Positions 15,020 to 27,365 of a DNA stretch of 64,000 nt are shown piece by piece (position 1 is the first letter of the stretch; each line of letters opens with the position of its first letter). This DNA is from Hamiltosporidium tvaerminnensis. Taxonomy: Eukaryota > Microsporidia > Dubosqiidae. Where the stretch lies: contig CM061247.1 in the NCBI GenBank assembly GCA_022605425.2, positions 1-64,000 on the forward strand, read 5' to 3'. The translations under genes were made by a program, and so were the position numbers. The notes below the pieces were generated by a model. It was not told the origin of the DNA. It made no database searches and saw nothing but the letters and a program-made list of their open reading frames with translations.

Positions 15020-15270
15020 AAAAATGTCCGAAGTAACTAAGGAAAAGTGCGAAGTAGTGTCCTTGGGATTCACAAAGAAGTATGTAACCTAAAGACAAAG
15101 ACAGTTGACCTAATTTCGTATATCTAGGTTAAGTCGAAATAAAGGCGGAAAGCTTACTAGTCAAACTTAGTTTCGAAGTTTCTTTTTTGGCTTTCTTCAA
15201 TTTAAAAGATTCCCTCTGACTTTGTAAAGTCATTTTACAGTGGCTCTAGCTTTCATAAGGATGTTTATAT
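15020..15270 (+). pseudogene. Possible reverse-transcriptase relic
   Basis: From ATG 15,029 the plus strand reads MSEVTKEKCEVVSLGFTKK before stops. After a frame change it gives FVYLG, then VEIKAESLLVKL, near 15,115-15,165. In non-LTR reverse transcriptases a basic segment with an LG pair lies a few tens of residues before a YLG motif, and the layout here resembles that. Local GC is higher than in the flanks. Stops and frameshifts mean it is dead. This could be chance, and no catalytic YADD box was found upstream. Confidence 0.35.
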
Positions 15271-18215
15271 AGATTAGAAACTAGAAGAGTAACTACTTCA
15301 CCTTGTAGATCATTTAAAAATACAAAATTAAGAAACTACACTTCTTTTTTAAAATTATCGTAAGTAAAATATTTTTATTCTCAAAATACGGAATGTTTTA
15401 ACTAATTAATAGAAAAATGACTTGTTTTAGTAATTTTTTAATTTTAAATATCTTAATATGTTTTTCCTATATCAAAAACCCATATGTGTTTTTAGATTTT
15501 TCAGAACACAAAACAAGAATCTAAAGAAATAAAAATAAATTCCGATTTTTTTTCTAAAAAGGGAAACAAAATAGTATTTCCCAGGACTACAACACTGTGT
15601 CAGTTCTATACAAAATATAAAAGGTGTTTTTGTTTCTAATCTGAAATGAAAATCTGTATAGTTTCCAAACTTTAGTTATGGACTAATATAGTTTGGAAAC
15701 TAAACGATATTAAATTCAATATATAGATGATCAAGATAAATTAAAACTGTGATGTGAATAATAATGGCGTTTTAATAATATTTCAAATGTAATTAAATAC
15801 AAAATATTTTTTGGTAGAGTTGAATTTAAAGTACTATTTTCAGATTCATAAAATGAAAAAATTTATATTTCTTATATGTTATTTTTTTCCATCTTTGTCT
15901 TTTAAATATATTTTTTTTTTGCTTAATTCTTCTTAATATATCTTATGATTACTGTCCCACATAAGAACCTACCTAAACCTATGAAAAAACTAAAGAAAAA
16001 TTACTTTGTTTTCTTTGTAAAAAAATGACATGAACAATTTTTGTGAGATAGTTAAAAAATAGAAATCAAAGCAATAATTGAATTCAGGTGTCTTTATATT
16101 TGCTTTAATTTTAGAGTGATTTTTGTGATAGTTTTAGATGAAAACAACACGTAAAAGCACCTTGAGAAGCTCAGTGCCTTGAAAGATAGAAATGTTTTGA
16201 AAAAGAATGAGTTGAAAAAAGAGTTGAGAGAAGTGATAACACTTTCTAAAATTTATCTTAAAAGAGATTACCACATAAATATATGCCCCGAAACTATATT
16301 CTCTTGAAATATTTAAATTTGGATAGCATAATGTGATAATTCTATTGTAAGATTTTAAATTAAATTACTGGAAAGAAAAAGATTCATTTATCAATTTATT
16401 AAATGCTTTTTTTGTTTTATAATTTATTTTTATTTTTTAATCTAAATTTGTTGAATTTTTTCTGATTTTCATAAAATAATTCTGAATTATGGTGTTCAAA
16501 TAAAATAATGAATTAAATTTTATATTTCAAACGATTATTAATTTTTTTATTGTTTTTAGTTGAATTTTATGCTAAGAAAACTGAAAATTAAATATATTTA
16601 TTTATCATTTTTGTATATTTTAGTAAAATAAGTATTTGTTAAGTAATAAAAATTATAAAAAAGAATAAAGGGAAATTCATCATATTTTTCAAAAAAATAA
16701 TTTTAAAATCATTCTTGTATCTTAAGCGTTCAAAAAACAGAATCCTTATATATTTAATTAAAAATTACAAATTTGTTTAATTTTTATTTTATAAAACTAC
16801 AAAAATCGAGTAGAATAATTATTCTTCCGATCTTAAGATATGAAGAAGGCTGATATATCCAATGTTTGATTTCCATTGGTAGTTTTGTATGGTATATTCT
16901 TATTTTAATTAATTTTAATTTGTGATTAAGTTATTTAATAATTTTTCATTCTAAGTATAGCAAAATCCAATAAATTTTAATAAATTATACATTTAATCGT
17001 TAGAATAACCCTCACTTTGATTTAATTATATAAAATAAATTGATTTATCATTTTAAAAGTGGTATACATATTTTTTAAGTTCTAAATATATTTAGTTTTC
17101 TTTTGAATTTCAAAATTTGTTAAAATAATAGAAAATAGTAGAAATTAAAAAATGTAATAAAAAAAAAATTAAACTTTATTTAAAATATATCATACATGAA
17201 TATATAGAATGTCTATATTTACAACAATTGTTATATTTTAAAGATTCATATCGAAATATATTTTTTTATGATTTAATTCGTTGATAAAATGAGACATATG
17301 TAAGATTTTATCTAATAATTATAGAACAAAAAAAAATAAGAACATAAGTTATTTATAAACCTAAAAATTCTACATTGTAAACATCTAAATAAAAGCTTTT
17401 TTAAAAAAAAATTAGAAGGTCAATCTTTTTATTCAAATTTCTGCTTGTACGGATATCATTCGATATTATGAGGTAAAGTATATGTGTGAAAATATTTTAG
17501 TTTGTTGTTAATTAAAGTTTTGAGGTAGTAGTATTTCAGTTAGTTGACCTGTACTAAATTTATATTTTTGTATGCGAAAGGCGTTTTATCTGGAAGAAAT
17601 TGATATAATGTCTAAAATATTCTAATTTATATAGAAAAATATAAATATAGTTGTTGAAAAAAAATAAAAGAAATTTTAATAAAATTGAACTAGGTTAAGT
17701 TAACATAATATTTGGTATAAGATAAATTTAAATAATTTTTTCTTCTCTGAGTATTTAAAAGTACGTCTCATAAGGCATTGTTAAAAATATGTACAAGAAA
17801 AAGTAGTAATTAAAGCTAATCTTTTATTTAAATAACAAATAATATAACATTTAAATAAAGTAAATGTAGTTATACGAAATAATATTTTTAAGTATAATCA
17901 CAATGCAGGGTAGTCTTGTAATATTTAAGTTCACTTATATTTTTCTAAATTTACGTGAAGGGTTTAAAATAATAGTTCTATATATGCTAGTAATAATTTC
18001 GAGTAATTTATAATATATTTGATAATTATTGTGATCTAAACTACTATTTATGCTTTACTTATGTATTATATGAAATTAAGGTTATTTATAGTTGTTAAAA
18101 TATTAAATTTGTCTTTTATAGATAAAATTTTATTATGTTTTAAATTATTTTACCTTCCATTCGTTTTTTACGTTTAATATTTTATTTTTTTTAATTGTTT
18201 ATATTAATTTTTTTC
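15271..18215. other. AT-rich DNA, no gene seen
   Basis: Nearly 3 kb without a credible coding frame or RNA gene, ending abruptly at the retroelement fragment that starts at 18,216. Confidence 0.6.
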
Positions 18216-18680
18216 GATGACCTGGGACGGTATTGTGACAAAATACCATAAGACGTATGTTAAGAGACTGCAAATACCCATGAATGTAGAGGCATATATA
18301 CAATCCATAGTTCTCAAGAAGACAGTCGAAACAATTTCTTTTGATCGACGAAGAGGACTTGAGTCTGGTCCAAATGCCGAGGAGAGCTGGGAGAGAGCAT
18401 CATTAAGTGTTATTTTAGGAGCTGAGGTGCATAAACAACCAATACCCCCTTTAAAGCAAGTAGACAACGAGGAAGATGATGTTAAAACGGAAAATACAAA
18501 AAATATTTTACCCCTTATTTGGATGGTATAACCACAGCAAAGGAACCATCAACTAATACAAATGAAGAGTTTGAGTTCGAGGAAGAAATAGAAGTGGTTA
18601 AAATGGTGGAAAGAATTATTTAGAAAAGAGAAAAATTTGTTAACCCAGAATTTTATTAAATAAATTACTAATTTATAGTT
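18216..18680 (+). mobile_element. 5'-truncated R4-like retrotransposon, copy 1
   Basis: The 104-codon frame at 18,217-18,531 opens with MTWDGIVTKYHK and is collinear with the C-terminal end of the longer frame at 45,990-46,640 (minus). The two share VEAYIQSIVLKKTVETISFD almost perfectly at DNA level. Similarity continues past the stop through a GAGGAAGAAATAGAAGTGGT block to a shared 3' tail with AGAATTTTATTAAA near 18,650. No similarity is seen upstream of 18,216, the usual picture for a 5'-truncated non-LTR insertion. The upstream flank is ordinary subtelomeric DNA. The frame is probably only the remnant of the element's C-terminus, not a gene in its own right. Confidence 0.8.
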
Positions 18681-20136
18681 AATTTTATGATAAAATTTTT
18701 CGCAATTACCATAATTCTAAGCATTTTTTGGGTTTTTAAATAGGTAATTTGTTTATTTTATTGTTTGAATACAAATATTTTAAAAAATATCTTAAACACT
18801 TTTTTAATAAATTTGAGCTCTATGTACATGACAAATCATCTTTGTAGTTATAATATCGAATTCATATACATAGAGTAAATACGGTGAGCTTTATAAATAT
18901 AATTTTGTTTAAATTTAAAGAAGTCTATAATTCTATTTTGCAAACAAATTTTTTTAAAATTTCAGTTGATTAAAATTGTAAAAAACTAATTTGAAACCCA
19001 ATTAGAATTATATACTTTAAAAAAACATTCTTGCGCTTCATAAATTCTTACAATCTTTGTTTAAATATTCTTTTTGATGAATTCTCGTGTTTTAGTTGAA
19101 TTATTTCACAGTGCGCAATTAGATTAAATGGTAAATTATCTTGATAATAACGACTCGATTAAAAATTTATTCTTAGGTTTCATAAACTGTGTTTATATTT
19201 CATTCAATTGGTTTTCTTCAGTTCACACCAAATGTATATATTTTTTTTGAAAATTTTAATTAGACTAGAGGTATATAAATTTCCGAATTATTTCTTGACT
19301 TTCAAACCTTCTTGAATTTTATTAAACCTTATATTTGATTCAATTCTCAATTTTATCAAATTTGTAAAATATACTCATTTAATGAAAATTTATAGAATAT
19401 GAGTTTTTTATAATAAGTTTTGACTATTAATGATGCAGGTATGTCAGTTTTGGGCTTACTAAAATCTATAAAAAGTTTCATACATCTGTTTTGTTTAAAA
19501 GATTTTATTTAAAATTAGTTTATAGAGATATGGTTGAGTATTTTTTTCATTGGTAATTCTTATCAATTTGATTGAGCCATTCCCCCTTTTTTATATTTTG
19601 TTTTATTCTAAAATTTATTCTAGGTTTTTTTTTATCGGTACTATTATATAAAATTATTCGTTCGATATTTTCTAAAATGAATCCTTAACATTTTCCCTTT
19701 GATAAATATTTGAATTATATTAGAGCATAATGTCTCATGGTTTTGCATTTGACACCTAGTAAGCTCTTTTGCTGCGGATTATATTTCGTCTTGAATAAAG
19801 TCTTTTTCGAAAGCTTTAAAAAATGATCTGGTTATTTGTTTAAGAATTTTATTGGTATTATATATTTATCTTTTCTTATTTACAGATATAAAGATTCATT
19901 CTAAAATAGTTTGCGAAAGTACATTATCAATCCAATATAGAAGACCTTATTGAAATAAAATTAATAAAAAAGACCAAAATTAGTATTCCAAGATTGTATA
20001 TTCGGAAATTAAAAGTATATAGATTTTTTAAAAACAAAAAACGATTAGATATAAAAAATTTAGAATTTATTAGAAACCTCGAAAATACCTGTTTATTGAT
20101 TTAAATCTTAAAATAAATAGATCTTGATCATTTTTA
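18681..20136. other. AT-rich DNA, no gene seen
   Basis: Intergenic or decayed sequence between a retroelement tail and a minus-strand gene. Nothing supported. Confidence 0.55.
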
Positions 20137-21351
20137 TTACCTGCAATTCTTGTAGATATTTAATCCTAATAAATAAATGTAGAAAATGCAAGAATTAATA
20201 TTAGAAGATATTTCTTGATGGTCTAAACTCTCAAAATTCAAGATCGATAAAGCAATTCTCTGTAAAAAATCTCTTATATCCCGTAAACATTCTGGATAAT
20301 CAATATCAGAAATTGTAAACTCGCTATACAGATTCTTTAAACTAATCTCAAAGTTTTTCAATAAATTTTTCTTTGAAATATGATCCATGATTTTGGAAAA
20401 ACTTGTATATATATCATAAGATTTATTATACTCTTTTTTTGAAAGTAACGCTAATACATTTCCTATTCTAGAATACAATTCACCACATAAAGATAAAGAA
20501 TCATCATATATATAATGATAAAGGGGTAAAATAATTATACGATAGAATTCATCATCTAATCCCAAAATCACTTTTTTTCCTGCCATAAATAAATAAGTAA
20601 ATTCTAATAAATAAACTGTAATGAATCTTTTCGACATAGCAATACCATTCTTAAAACCAAAACATATCTGTATAAGTATTATCTTTAATGGAAGTATTTC
20701 CAAACCAATTTTATATTCATAAGAAAGATTTTTGTACGCCTCTAATAAATTATCATTTGAAAGATCTCTGAATTTTTTTATTTTTGTTTTAAGATTATCA
20801 ACTTTGATAAGAAGTACTTCAAAAAGAAATAGAACATATAAAAAATATTCTTCCTCAATATGATCAGTTATATTATCTTCAAATAAATGAAAAAATATCA
20901 TGAACTCATAAAAAATTAAGTGACTTTTATATTTTTTACTTTCTTCTTTTATATTCTTAAATTTAAACCTAAATAAATTTTCTTGTAATTGCCTTTCTGT
21001 GGAAGTTTTTTTATATTGCATTTCGTAAACTCGAATTTTTTCCGAACATTCAATTATTTTTCTCAAATCCTTAATATTATCGCCTTCTTTTATATAATTT
21101 AATTCTCTGATTAATATTTCTTCACTACTGATTCTTAAAGAATTATAACTTTGACTTCTGAAATTTTTATCTGAAACAGCTGTAAAAACATTTTGAGCTT
21201 GGCCTCGTAAAATCTTTAAATTGTCTTCCAAATTCAATTTCCCCTTGATATTTGTAAAAAATGATTTTCTATCATTGCGTATTCTATATATGTAGCTATC
21301 AATCGTATCGGTGATATTTTTCAAATAAATTTCATGTGTATTTATCGCATG
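20137..21351 (-). CDS. Downstream part of a frame-split secreted-type protein (no own ATG)
   Basis: An open frame of about 400 codons, rich in Leu, Ile, Lys and aromatic residues and mostly helical in appearance, with a hydrophobic stretch at IFYIYLLGLNIY close to the end. I do not recognise the family. The frame has no ATG near its beginning: it opens just after an in-frame TGA at 21,352-21,354, the first codon usable by relaxed rules is TTG at 21,324, and the first ATG is about residue 102. It overlaps by about 10 bases the end of the upstream frame (21,342-21,827), which does carry a hydrophobic leader. The simplest reading is one gene of about 560 codons with a single-base frame break between 21,342 and 21,351. 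A decayed relative lies at 27,366-28,213. Confidence 0.75.
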   Translation of the reverse strand, partial: HAINTHEIYLKNITDTIDSYIYRIRNDRKSFFTNIKGKLNLEDNLKILRGQAQNVFTAVSDKNFRSQSYNSLRISSEEILIRELNYIKEGDNIKDLRKIIECSEKIRVYEMQYKKTSTERQLQENLFRFKFKNIKEESKKYKSHLIFYEFMIFFHLFEDNITDHIEEEYFLYVLFLFEVLLIKVDNLKTKIKKFRDLSNDNLLEAYKNLSYEYKIGLEILPLKIILIQICFGFKNGIAMSKRFITVYLLEFTYLFMAGKKVILGLDDEFYRIIILPLYHYIYDDSLSLCGELYSRIGNVLALLSKKEYNKSYDIYTSFSKIMDHISKKNLLKNFEISLKNLYSEFTISDIDYPECLRDIRDFLQRIALSILNFESLDHQEISSNINSCIFYIYLLGLNIYKNCR

Positions 21352-21827
21352 TCATCTATATGATTCTCACGCAAGCTTAATGATAAATCTAAGGGTTTGG
21401 ATATAAATACTGGTTGGTCAAGCAAGCTTTTTAAAAAATCGTTTTTTGCGGCTTCTCTAATCTCTGGTTTCTCATCAAATGTATTATCTATTGCTGGATT
21501 GATTAGAATCGTACTATCATATTCTTTAACACTGGATTTTTGTTTTTTTTCATCTGATTGGAATTTGAATTGCCTCTCCCATAGATCTTTGTGAGATGGA
21601 TCATTGATATTGTCATTACACTGAAAAACGTATCCTTCTGACTCATATTTTGTTGTTTTGTTTCCAATGAGCATTTCTTCTTCTGTATTTTTTACTTCCA
21701 TCATTTCAGCGAGTTCGTTATCATACCATCTGATTACAGTATATTCATGCTCTTGTTGTACTCCCAGTTGTCTTGCACAAAAAATATATAAAGTGATTGC
21801 ACCGAGAAATATCATCATTGTTTGCAT
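21342..21827 (-). CDS. Upstream part of the frame-split protein, with signal sequence
   Basis: About 161 codons starting MQTMMIFLGAITLYIFCARQ, a typical N-terminal signal peptide or signal anchor. A charged, Glu/Asp/Lys-rich segment without a recognised domain follows. The ATG at 21,827 is chosen because the frame upstream reaches a stop within ten codons and the only earlier candidate is TTG; ATG codons three and four residues later are alternatives. The frame ends at TAA 21,342-21,344, inside the beginning of the next long frame on the same strand. Alone it would be a short secreted protein. Joined to the downstream frame it would supply the leader that frame lacks. A sequencing error, a recent inactivating indel or programmed frameshifting are all possible; no classical slippery heptamer is evident. 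Confidence 0.65.
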   Translation of the reverse strand: MQTMMIFLGAITLYIFCARQLGVQQEHEYTVIRWYDNELAEMMEVKNTEEEMLIGNKTTKYESEGYVFQCNDNINDPSHKDLWERQFKFQSDEKKQKSSVKEYDSTILINPAIDNTFDEKPEIREAAKNDFLKSLLDQPVFISKPLDLSLSLRENHIDDMR

Positions 21828-21879
21828 TAATAAGTTTAAGGGTTTGTGCAAAATTTATCTTCTAAAAACTTTAATAAAG

Positions 21880-22489
21880 ATTTAATTAAATCTTGATCAA
21901 AAAAAATAGTGATGTGTGTCAAATCTTTTAATTAAAATTTTAGTGAATAAATTGTTTTCATGTGAACTTTTCTCTAGTATTTCATTTTTAGACAATCATT
22001 GTTCTTCAGACTCTGCACATTTTTTCTGGATGGTATCATAAATATATTTATGTTTTAGATATTTAATTTTACCTCGAAATCATAATATATATTTTCTTTT
22101 CTTAGTTATTTTTATATTTTTCTTTACTTCATGATTGATTCCGAACTTAATCTTCTTCTCTGATTAAAAAAAATAATTTAAATTTTTATACTTTAATAAA
22201 GAATGTTCTATTTGTAATTAAATTTATAAGAGAAACGCAAATATTTATTTTTAGACCTTTTTTCTTTTTATTTCTGCCAATATTCAACAATTATTTGGAA
22301 TGGTGATTTTTTGAGTTTATATTTTGTTTGTTACCAACTGATGTTTGGTGAATAAATTTTTAAATTATATTCAGAAAAATTACAGTTTTTTTATCAAAGA
22401 ATCACATTATAAGCAAACTTAGACAAAATAAAAATTCTCCTAAAATATTTTGATTTTTAAAATATATAAATAGAACTAAAGGAATTGCT
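21880..22489. other. Intergenic, no gene seen
   Basis: AT-rich upstream region of the minus-strand split gene. No array or C-rich motif like those in the 39-52 kb region was noticed. Confidence 0.5.
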
Positions 22490-23960
22490 TTGAAAAAATA
22501 TTTTAATTAAAAACTTTGGTTAACAAATTTCCTCTGTTTTAGTCATTATTTAAACCGCTTATAAAATCATCTTCTCTTCCTAAAATCGACTCTTTGTTTA
22601 TTTTTGGATTTTCGGCTTTTCCAGTGTGGCTAACCCATGCTAAAATAGACGATACGTTATTTTTCATATTTACTTACCTAACATGGCTTTCCTCGCTATT
22701 AATTTGTTTTAAATAAGTTGTAAATGTTTATGAATCCTACGCTTATACGGACAATTGATGACGCTTTCATATTGCTCTCTTCGGCATTTAGTCTTTCATC
22801 AAGTTTTTTTTATCGAACATAAAGATTCTTTCGAAAGCCTTTTTGAAAATTTACTACGGAATCATGTCCTAAGTTAATCGATATTGGCAATTTTTTAATA
22901 TGTACCTTGTAATATTAAATCATAAAGCATCTCATATTGCTATATAAGAACTTATTTCAACCCCGCGCTTATAAAGAGAGCATAACTCATTTTCTAATGA
23001 GTCATGTTTCCTAGTTTTTTACTGCTTCAATTTTTTATGATGAACCTTGTGAAAGAATTTCTATTTAAATGTGTGAAATGCTATTTAAACTTTTGTCTAA
23101 AATAAATACATCGGTTCGATTACGTATTTCACCTTCAATTTATTATGATTTTCCCATTGGTCTTAGCATACTCATTATTAAAAATTATTTTGAATAGTAT
23201 CTCCAAATCTGTTGTTAAAACCATAAATTATATTTTTTGTACCCGATGAATATGTAATCATCGTATTAATTCATTATATTGTTTAATATAGTTGTGATCA
23301 AGTATTTTTTTTAATATCTTGTCATGAAATATCTTGTATTACTTCTTACATATGGTATTGACCTATCTTTTCTGATCACATAATACATTACTTTCGTGTA
23401 TATAACCGAACTCTGTTTTATCATGTTGTTTTACATTTTATCTCTTTAACTATCTTGAAGAAGCATAAAAAGTTGTTAACTCATTTTCTAGCATTATTTA
23501 ACTGAGAATGATGTTTTTCGTTTTCTATCGAGATATATAAAATAGCCGTTGAATCTTTTCGGATTTTCTGTATTTGTTTCCAAGGCTATCTCGTATTATG
23601 TTTTGCGAACTATTTTATTTGTACAAGTTTGGAAGCTTATATATTATTATCTTTTAGGATTTCTGCTTTTATGGTAGAGAATTGGTTCGTTGATCTTTTC
23701 ACGAAAAAATAGGTTGTAAGATCATACTTCGTTTTTGACTCAACACTAGCTAAGAGCCTAAATTTTCACGGAAAGAGTAAAGACCTTTTTTGCATCTTGG
23801 TATAGATGTAGTTTGTTTTACTAAAATGCACACAGAGAATTATATAACTTTAAAGAGTCAGCTGTTTGGGTCGAATAACTCCTATATAATAGTTTATTAA
23901 AGATATTGGGTGTGTTATTTACTCGAAATAAAATTCTTGTAATCAATTTTGTACGACAAA
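22490..23960 (-). mobile_element. Decayed R4-like retrotransposon, copy 3 (longest)
   Basis: Read on the minus strand, 22,495-23,345 is collinear with the copy at 45,845-46,715. Shared blocks include the region encoding NAEESW-like residues near 22,780, CGCTTATAAA near 22,966, CTAAAATAAATA near 23,098 and CATACTCATTATTAA near 23,168. Further upstream (about 23,650-23,810) minus frames give KKGLYSFRENLG, then VESKTKYDL, then FSTIKAEILKDNN. These match in order the G-L-Y-x-P-R-x-x-L-G-x-G-L...VExKSE layout after the reverse-transcriptase domain in R4/Dong elements (family knowledge, recalled rather than searched). Stops and frameshifts throughout make it dead. The 5' boundary is uncertain and could reach 24,050. 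Confidence 0.75.
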
Positions 23961-24775
23961 ATTTTTCGGTTTCTATCAATTTTAATTTTAATTCCTTCAA
24001 TGACTAGGATTTGGGATTCCTCTGCTGCCTGGCACTTTAACCAAACTTAATTCTAATCTAAAAGATATTATTCATTTCTCTTTTCATTTTACCAATTATA
24101 TATCATAAAAAAATATAAAAAATCACTTTGTTACCGCAAAGTATGTTCTTTAACTAGAATAAAATTTTTAAGCACAACTTTTGGTTATAAAATCTGTATT
24201 GGAATATCTTTATAATATTAAAACTATTGAAATGAAATAGTTATATATCGCATTTTTTTAATTTTCTAGTTTGCTGCGTCTAAAAATTATTGTAAGATAT
24301 GTGAAATAATTAGACAATCAAATGATATTGACCTATTTTCATACACATTTCAAATGCTAAAAAATAAATAAATCAAAACGAATAGATCATTCTATTTTTG
24401 TTGAAGTGATTTAAGATTTTCGACTTTGTCTAAATTGCTTGAAATATAATTCGTTTAAAATCGACATTTGTCATTAAACCTTTGTTAAATTTTGTTTCAA
24501 ATTAAGTCTCTTTGAAATTAAAATTTCAAAATGTAATATACAAATCTATTAAAAAAGGTGAATTAATTTCTTTTGGTTAAATACGTCAATAGGCGGTATT
24601 TAAATTTGATTTATTTGAATTTAAAAATTTAATTTACTATTCATAAATGACCAGTGAAAAGGAAAAAATGGATTTTCTAAAAAAAAAAGAATTTTTATTT
24701 TTAACAAATAGATATTCTGGAAATATAATACGCTTTTTTAATTTATCTCATAAAAAGTAAAAAAATATCAAACTC

Positions 24776-24970
24776 ATGTTTTTATTAAATTTAATATGTT
24801 GTGCTGCAGCTTCTTTGGAATTTAAATATAGTGATATTTCAGAGAATACAATATCGAAAAATATTCTGTACATTGAGATTTATTTTAAAATTAATGCTAA
24901 ATTCGAAGTAAAAAAATGTTTTTCTATATTAATCTTGGGTTTAATACCGCTGGAAAGGAAAAATGGCTAA
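24776..24970 (+). pseudogene. Possible remnant start of a secreted-protein gene
   Basis: A 64-codon frame starts with MFLLNLICCAAASLEF, which has the shape of a cleavable signal peptide, and then runs into a stop. No domain is visible. Degraded coding-like sequence on the same strand begins about 500 bases downstream, so this may be the 5' end of a dead secreted-protein gene. It may equally be a chance frame. Confidence 0.3.
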
Positions 24971-25462
24971 AATCATAAGTTTTCCCTAAGAATAATTTAG
25001 ACAAAATAAATATAAGGACTTTCATTCTTTCTTAATATATTTTACAACTTTTATTTTTTGTATTGTATATGTTGGTAAAACAAAAAATTTAAAGCAAAAA
25101 AAATATAAACAAAAACTTAATTTAATTTAATTAATTTTGTAAAATTCTCAGAAAAGTACAAAGCATGCAATAATACTACCGAAATTCGAAATTATGCCTA
25201 GGATATCACATTTGGAAAAATCAATGGCATTATCATAATAACGATATTTTGAGGAAACAGTTCAATCAATTATCTAAGGCGCCGTTCGATATCCAGGATC
25301 AACATGACCGTATCGATTGTAAGATACTAAAAAATATGAGATATTGAGCAAAGATCCTAGTAATATTTCTTTTGATGAGTAGGTGGACTAAACTATTTAC
25401 TGCAACATCTGAAACTGTTTTGTTTTTTTTAACGCCAAAATATCGTTTTTATGTCAATAGAT

Positions 25463-26400
25463 AGGTAACGTATGGTAATAATGTAAAATTTGAAAAATAT
25501 GTCATAAATATTGATGTAAATTTTATAAAAGAATTAACGAGTACTTGTGAATTGATAAGAGATTATATTTATAACGATTTTATATTATCTTGTAAAAAAA
25601 TGGCTGAATATAATTTAACATACTTGTTGTAAACATGTTAAAAATTGAATCTGGTTCGACAAAATTTATTTTTATATAACTAGCGTTCATTATAATAACA
25701 AATTAAGAAATTCAAAAATTTCAATCAAGTTTGAGGAATATTTATTAATAAGACGAATTTTATAAGTCTAAAGAGTTTGAATGAATTCTTGAATATAATA
25801 ACTAAAAATGAATTTCATGATAATTTTTCTTCGGCGCTAGCTTTAAAAGTATTGTGGTTTAAGGGTCATAAATTCAAAGAAAGAACGGATTTTTAGAATT
25901 ATTATTGAAATTTATTTTAGCGATGTTTTAAAAAAAGAATTTGAAAAAGAATGAATATTTCGAGAATTTAAAAAAAGTGAAAATGTCTTTTATTAGACAG
26001 TAAAAACATATCTTGATCAAAGAAATCTATAAAATAATAAAAATTGAGTTTTGGACCTTTATTTTTATGCCTTTTACTTCAAACTTCAAAATTATGTGAA
26101 ATCTTATCTTTTTTAAATATTTTAATCAAGAATATTTTTAAAAACTTCTTAAACAACTAGATAAAGGAAAAATTAAAAAATAAACAGAAGAATCTTTTGA
26201 GAAATAGAAAACTCTTTTTTATATGTTTTTGAACGAGAAATCATGATCCTTGGCCGAAGAAAATAATAAAAATTTTATAATTTTGGTACCCATAAGATAA
26301 AATGATCTTAAGAGCGAAAATGCAAATATTTTAGAATTAAAGGGTTTCTACCCTATGTTTTATAATCAACCACATTAATTGCGGGGGCTATGACGGTATA
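25463..26400 (+). pseudogene. Decayed protein-coding sequence, unknown family
   Basis: Stretches of 45-55 codons with natural amino-acid composition follow one another in changing plus-strand frames. One near 25,480-25,632 includes VNFIKELTSTCELIRDYIYN, and one near 25,735-25,895 includes ITKNEFHDNFSSALALKVLW. A one-base frame change leads on to LELLLKFILAMF. Several in-frame stops are present. I do not recognise the family; it could be another member of the secreted families in this subtelomere. Confidence 0.35.
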
Positions 26401-27365
26401 TATTTGTATATCTACAAGAAAAGTGAATCAAATATTTTGATATCTGATTCCGTTCATTATCAACGGAATGCATAATAGAAAATTAAAAACAAAAGAACCT
26501 TAAATTAATTAAAAAATCATATATGTTCGCATAAAAGCAAATATATTTGTCACATATATTATTTACGGAATATAAATTCTTTTCATTTGTTATTCTGATA
26601 TTTTTTACCATCATTCTATCAATTTTTTTTAAAAATTTGTATTCTATAGAATATATACAAAATAGCATTTTAATTAACAAAAAAATAATTTAAATTTGTT
26701 AATAGTAAATTGATATGAAAATCAACTGAATTTGTGAATTGTTTAGTATTGGCTGCTTTGCTTAAATTTTCATGTACATTTTAATATTATATTATTTGTA
26801 ATTCGTATATTCGGTTTACAATCTGTAATTTGCTTAAAATTCATTTTAAGTAAACATTGAAGGCAACAGCAATCACTTTTTACTTTTAGTTTGTTCAATC
26901 TTTGATAAATATCTTGCTACTACAAGTGTTTTATTTCTTATTCTATTTAAAAGGGGGATTAGTATACAGTAGAATAATTCAAATATGTTGTAAATTACTT
27001 CTTTTCATTTGAAACTGAATAATTAAAGTTGAATATTTTTAAAGTGTTTAAACTCTGTTTTTTAATTTAGTAATATTAAAAAAGTAATAGATTGTTCAAT
27101 ATGTCTTTCAATTACTGAACCATATTCTTTTTAAATTATATAAAGTATATTTTGGTTTTTTATCTGAAAATTAAATTTGAATTTATTTTGGTATATTTCT
27201 TTGTTTGTTTAAAAAATCTTGAGTTTTTGTGATTCTAATCTTTTACAAAAGATATCACAACAGTGGGATCTACAACTGAAAACTAAAGAAATTTTTGGGA
27301 TTAATTAAATTAGCTATAATAGAAAGAAGCTGCCACAACTATACGAATCATGGCGAAACTTATAT

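Noticed and set aside
18204-18467. 87-codon minus-strand frame over retroelement copy 1
   Set aside because: The plus strand carries the conserved endonuclease-end sequence shared with other copies; the minus frame is its shadow.
21342-21851. Start of the leader-bearing frame at 21,851
   Set aside because: That codon is TTG with a stop two codons upstream; the ATG at 21,827 directly begins a good signal peptide.
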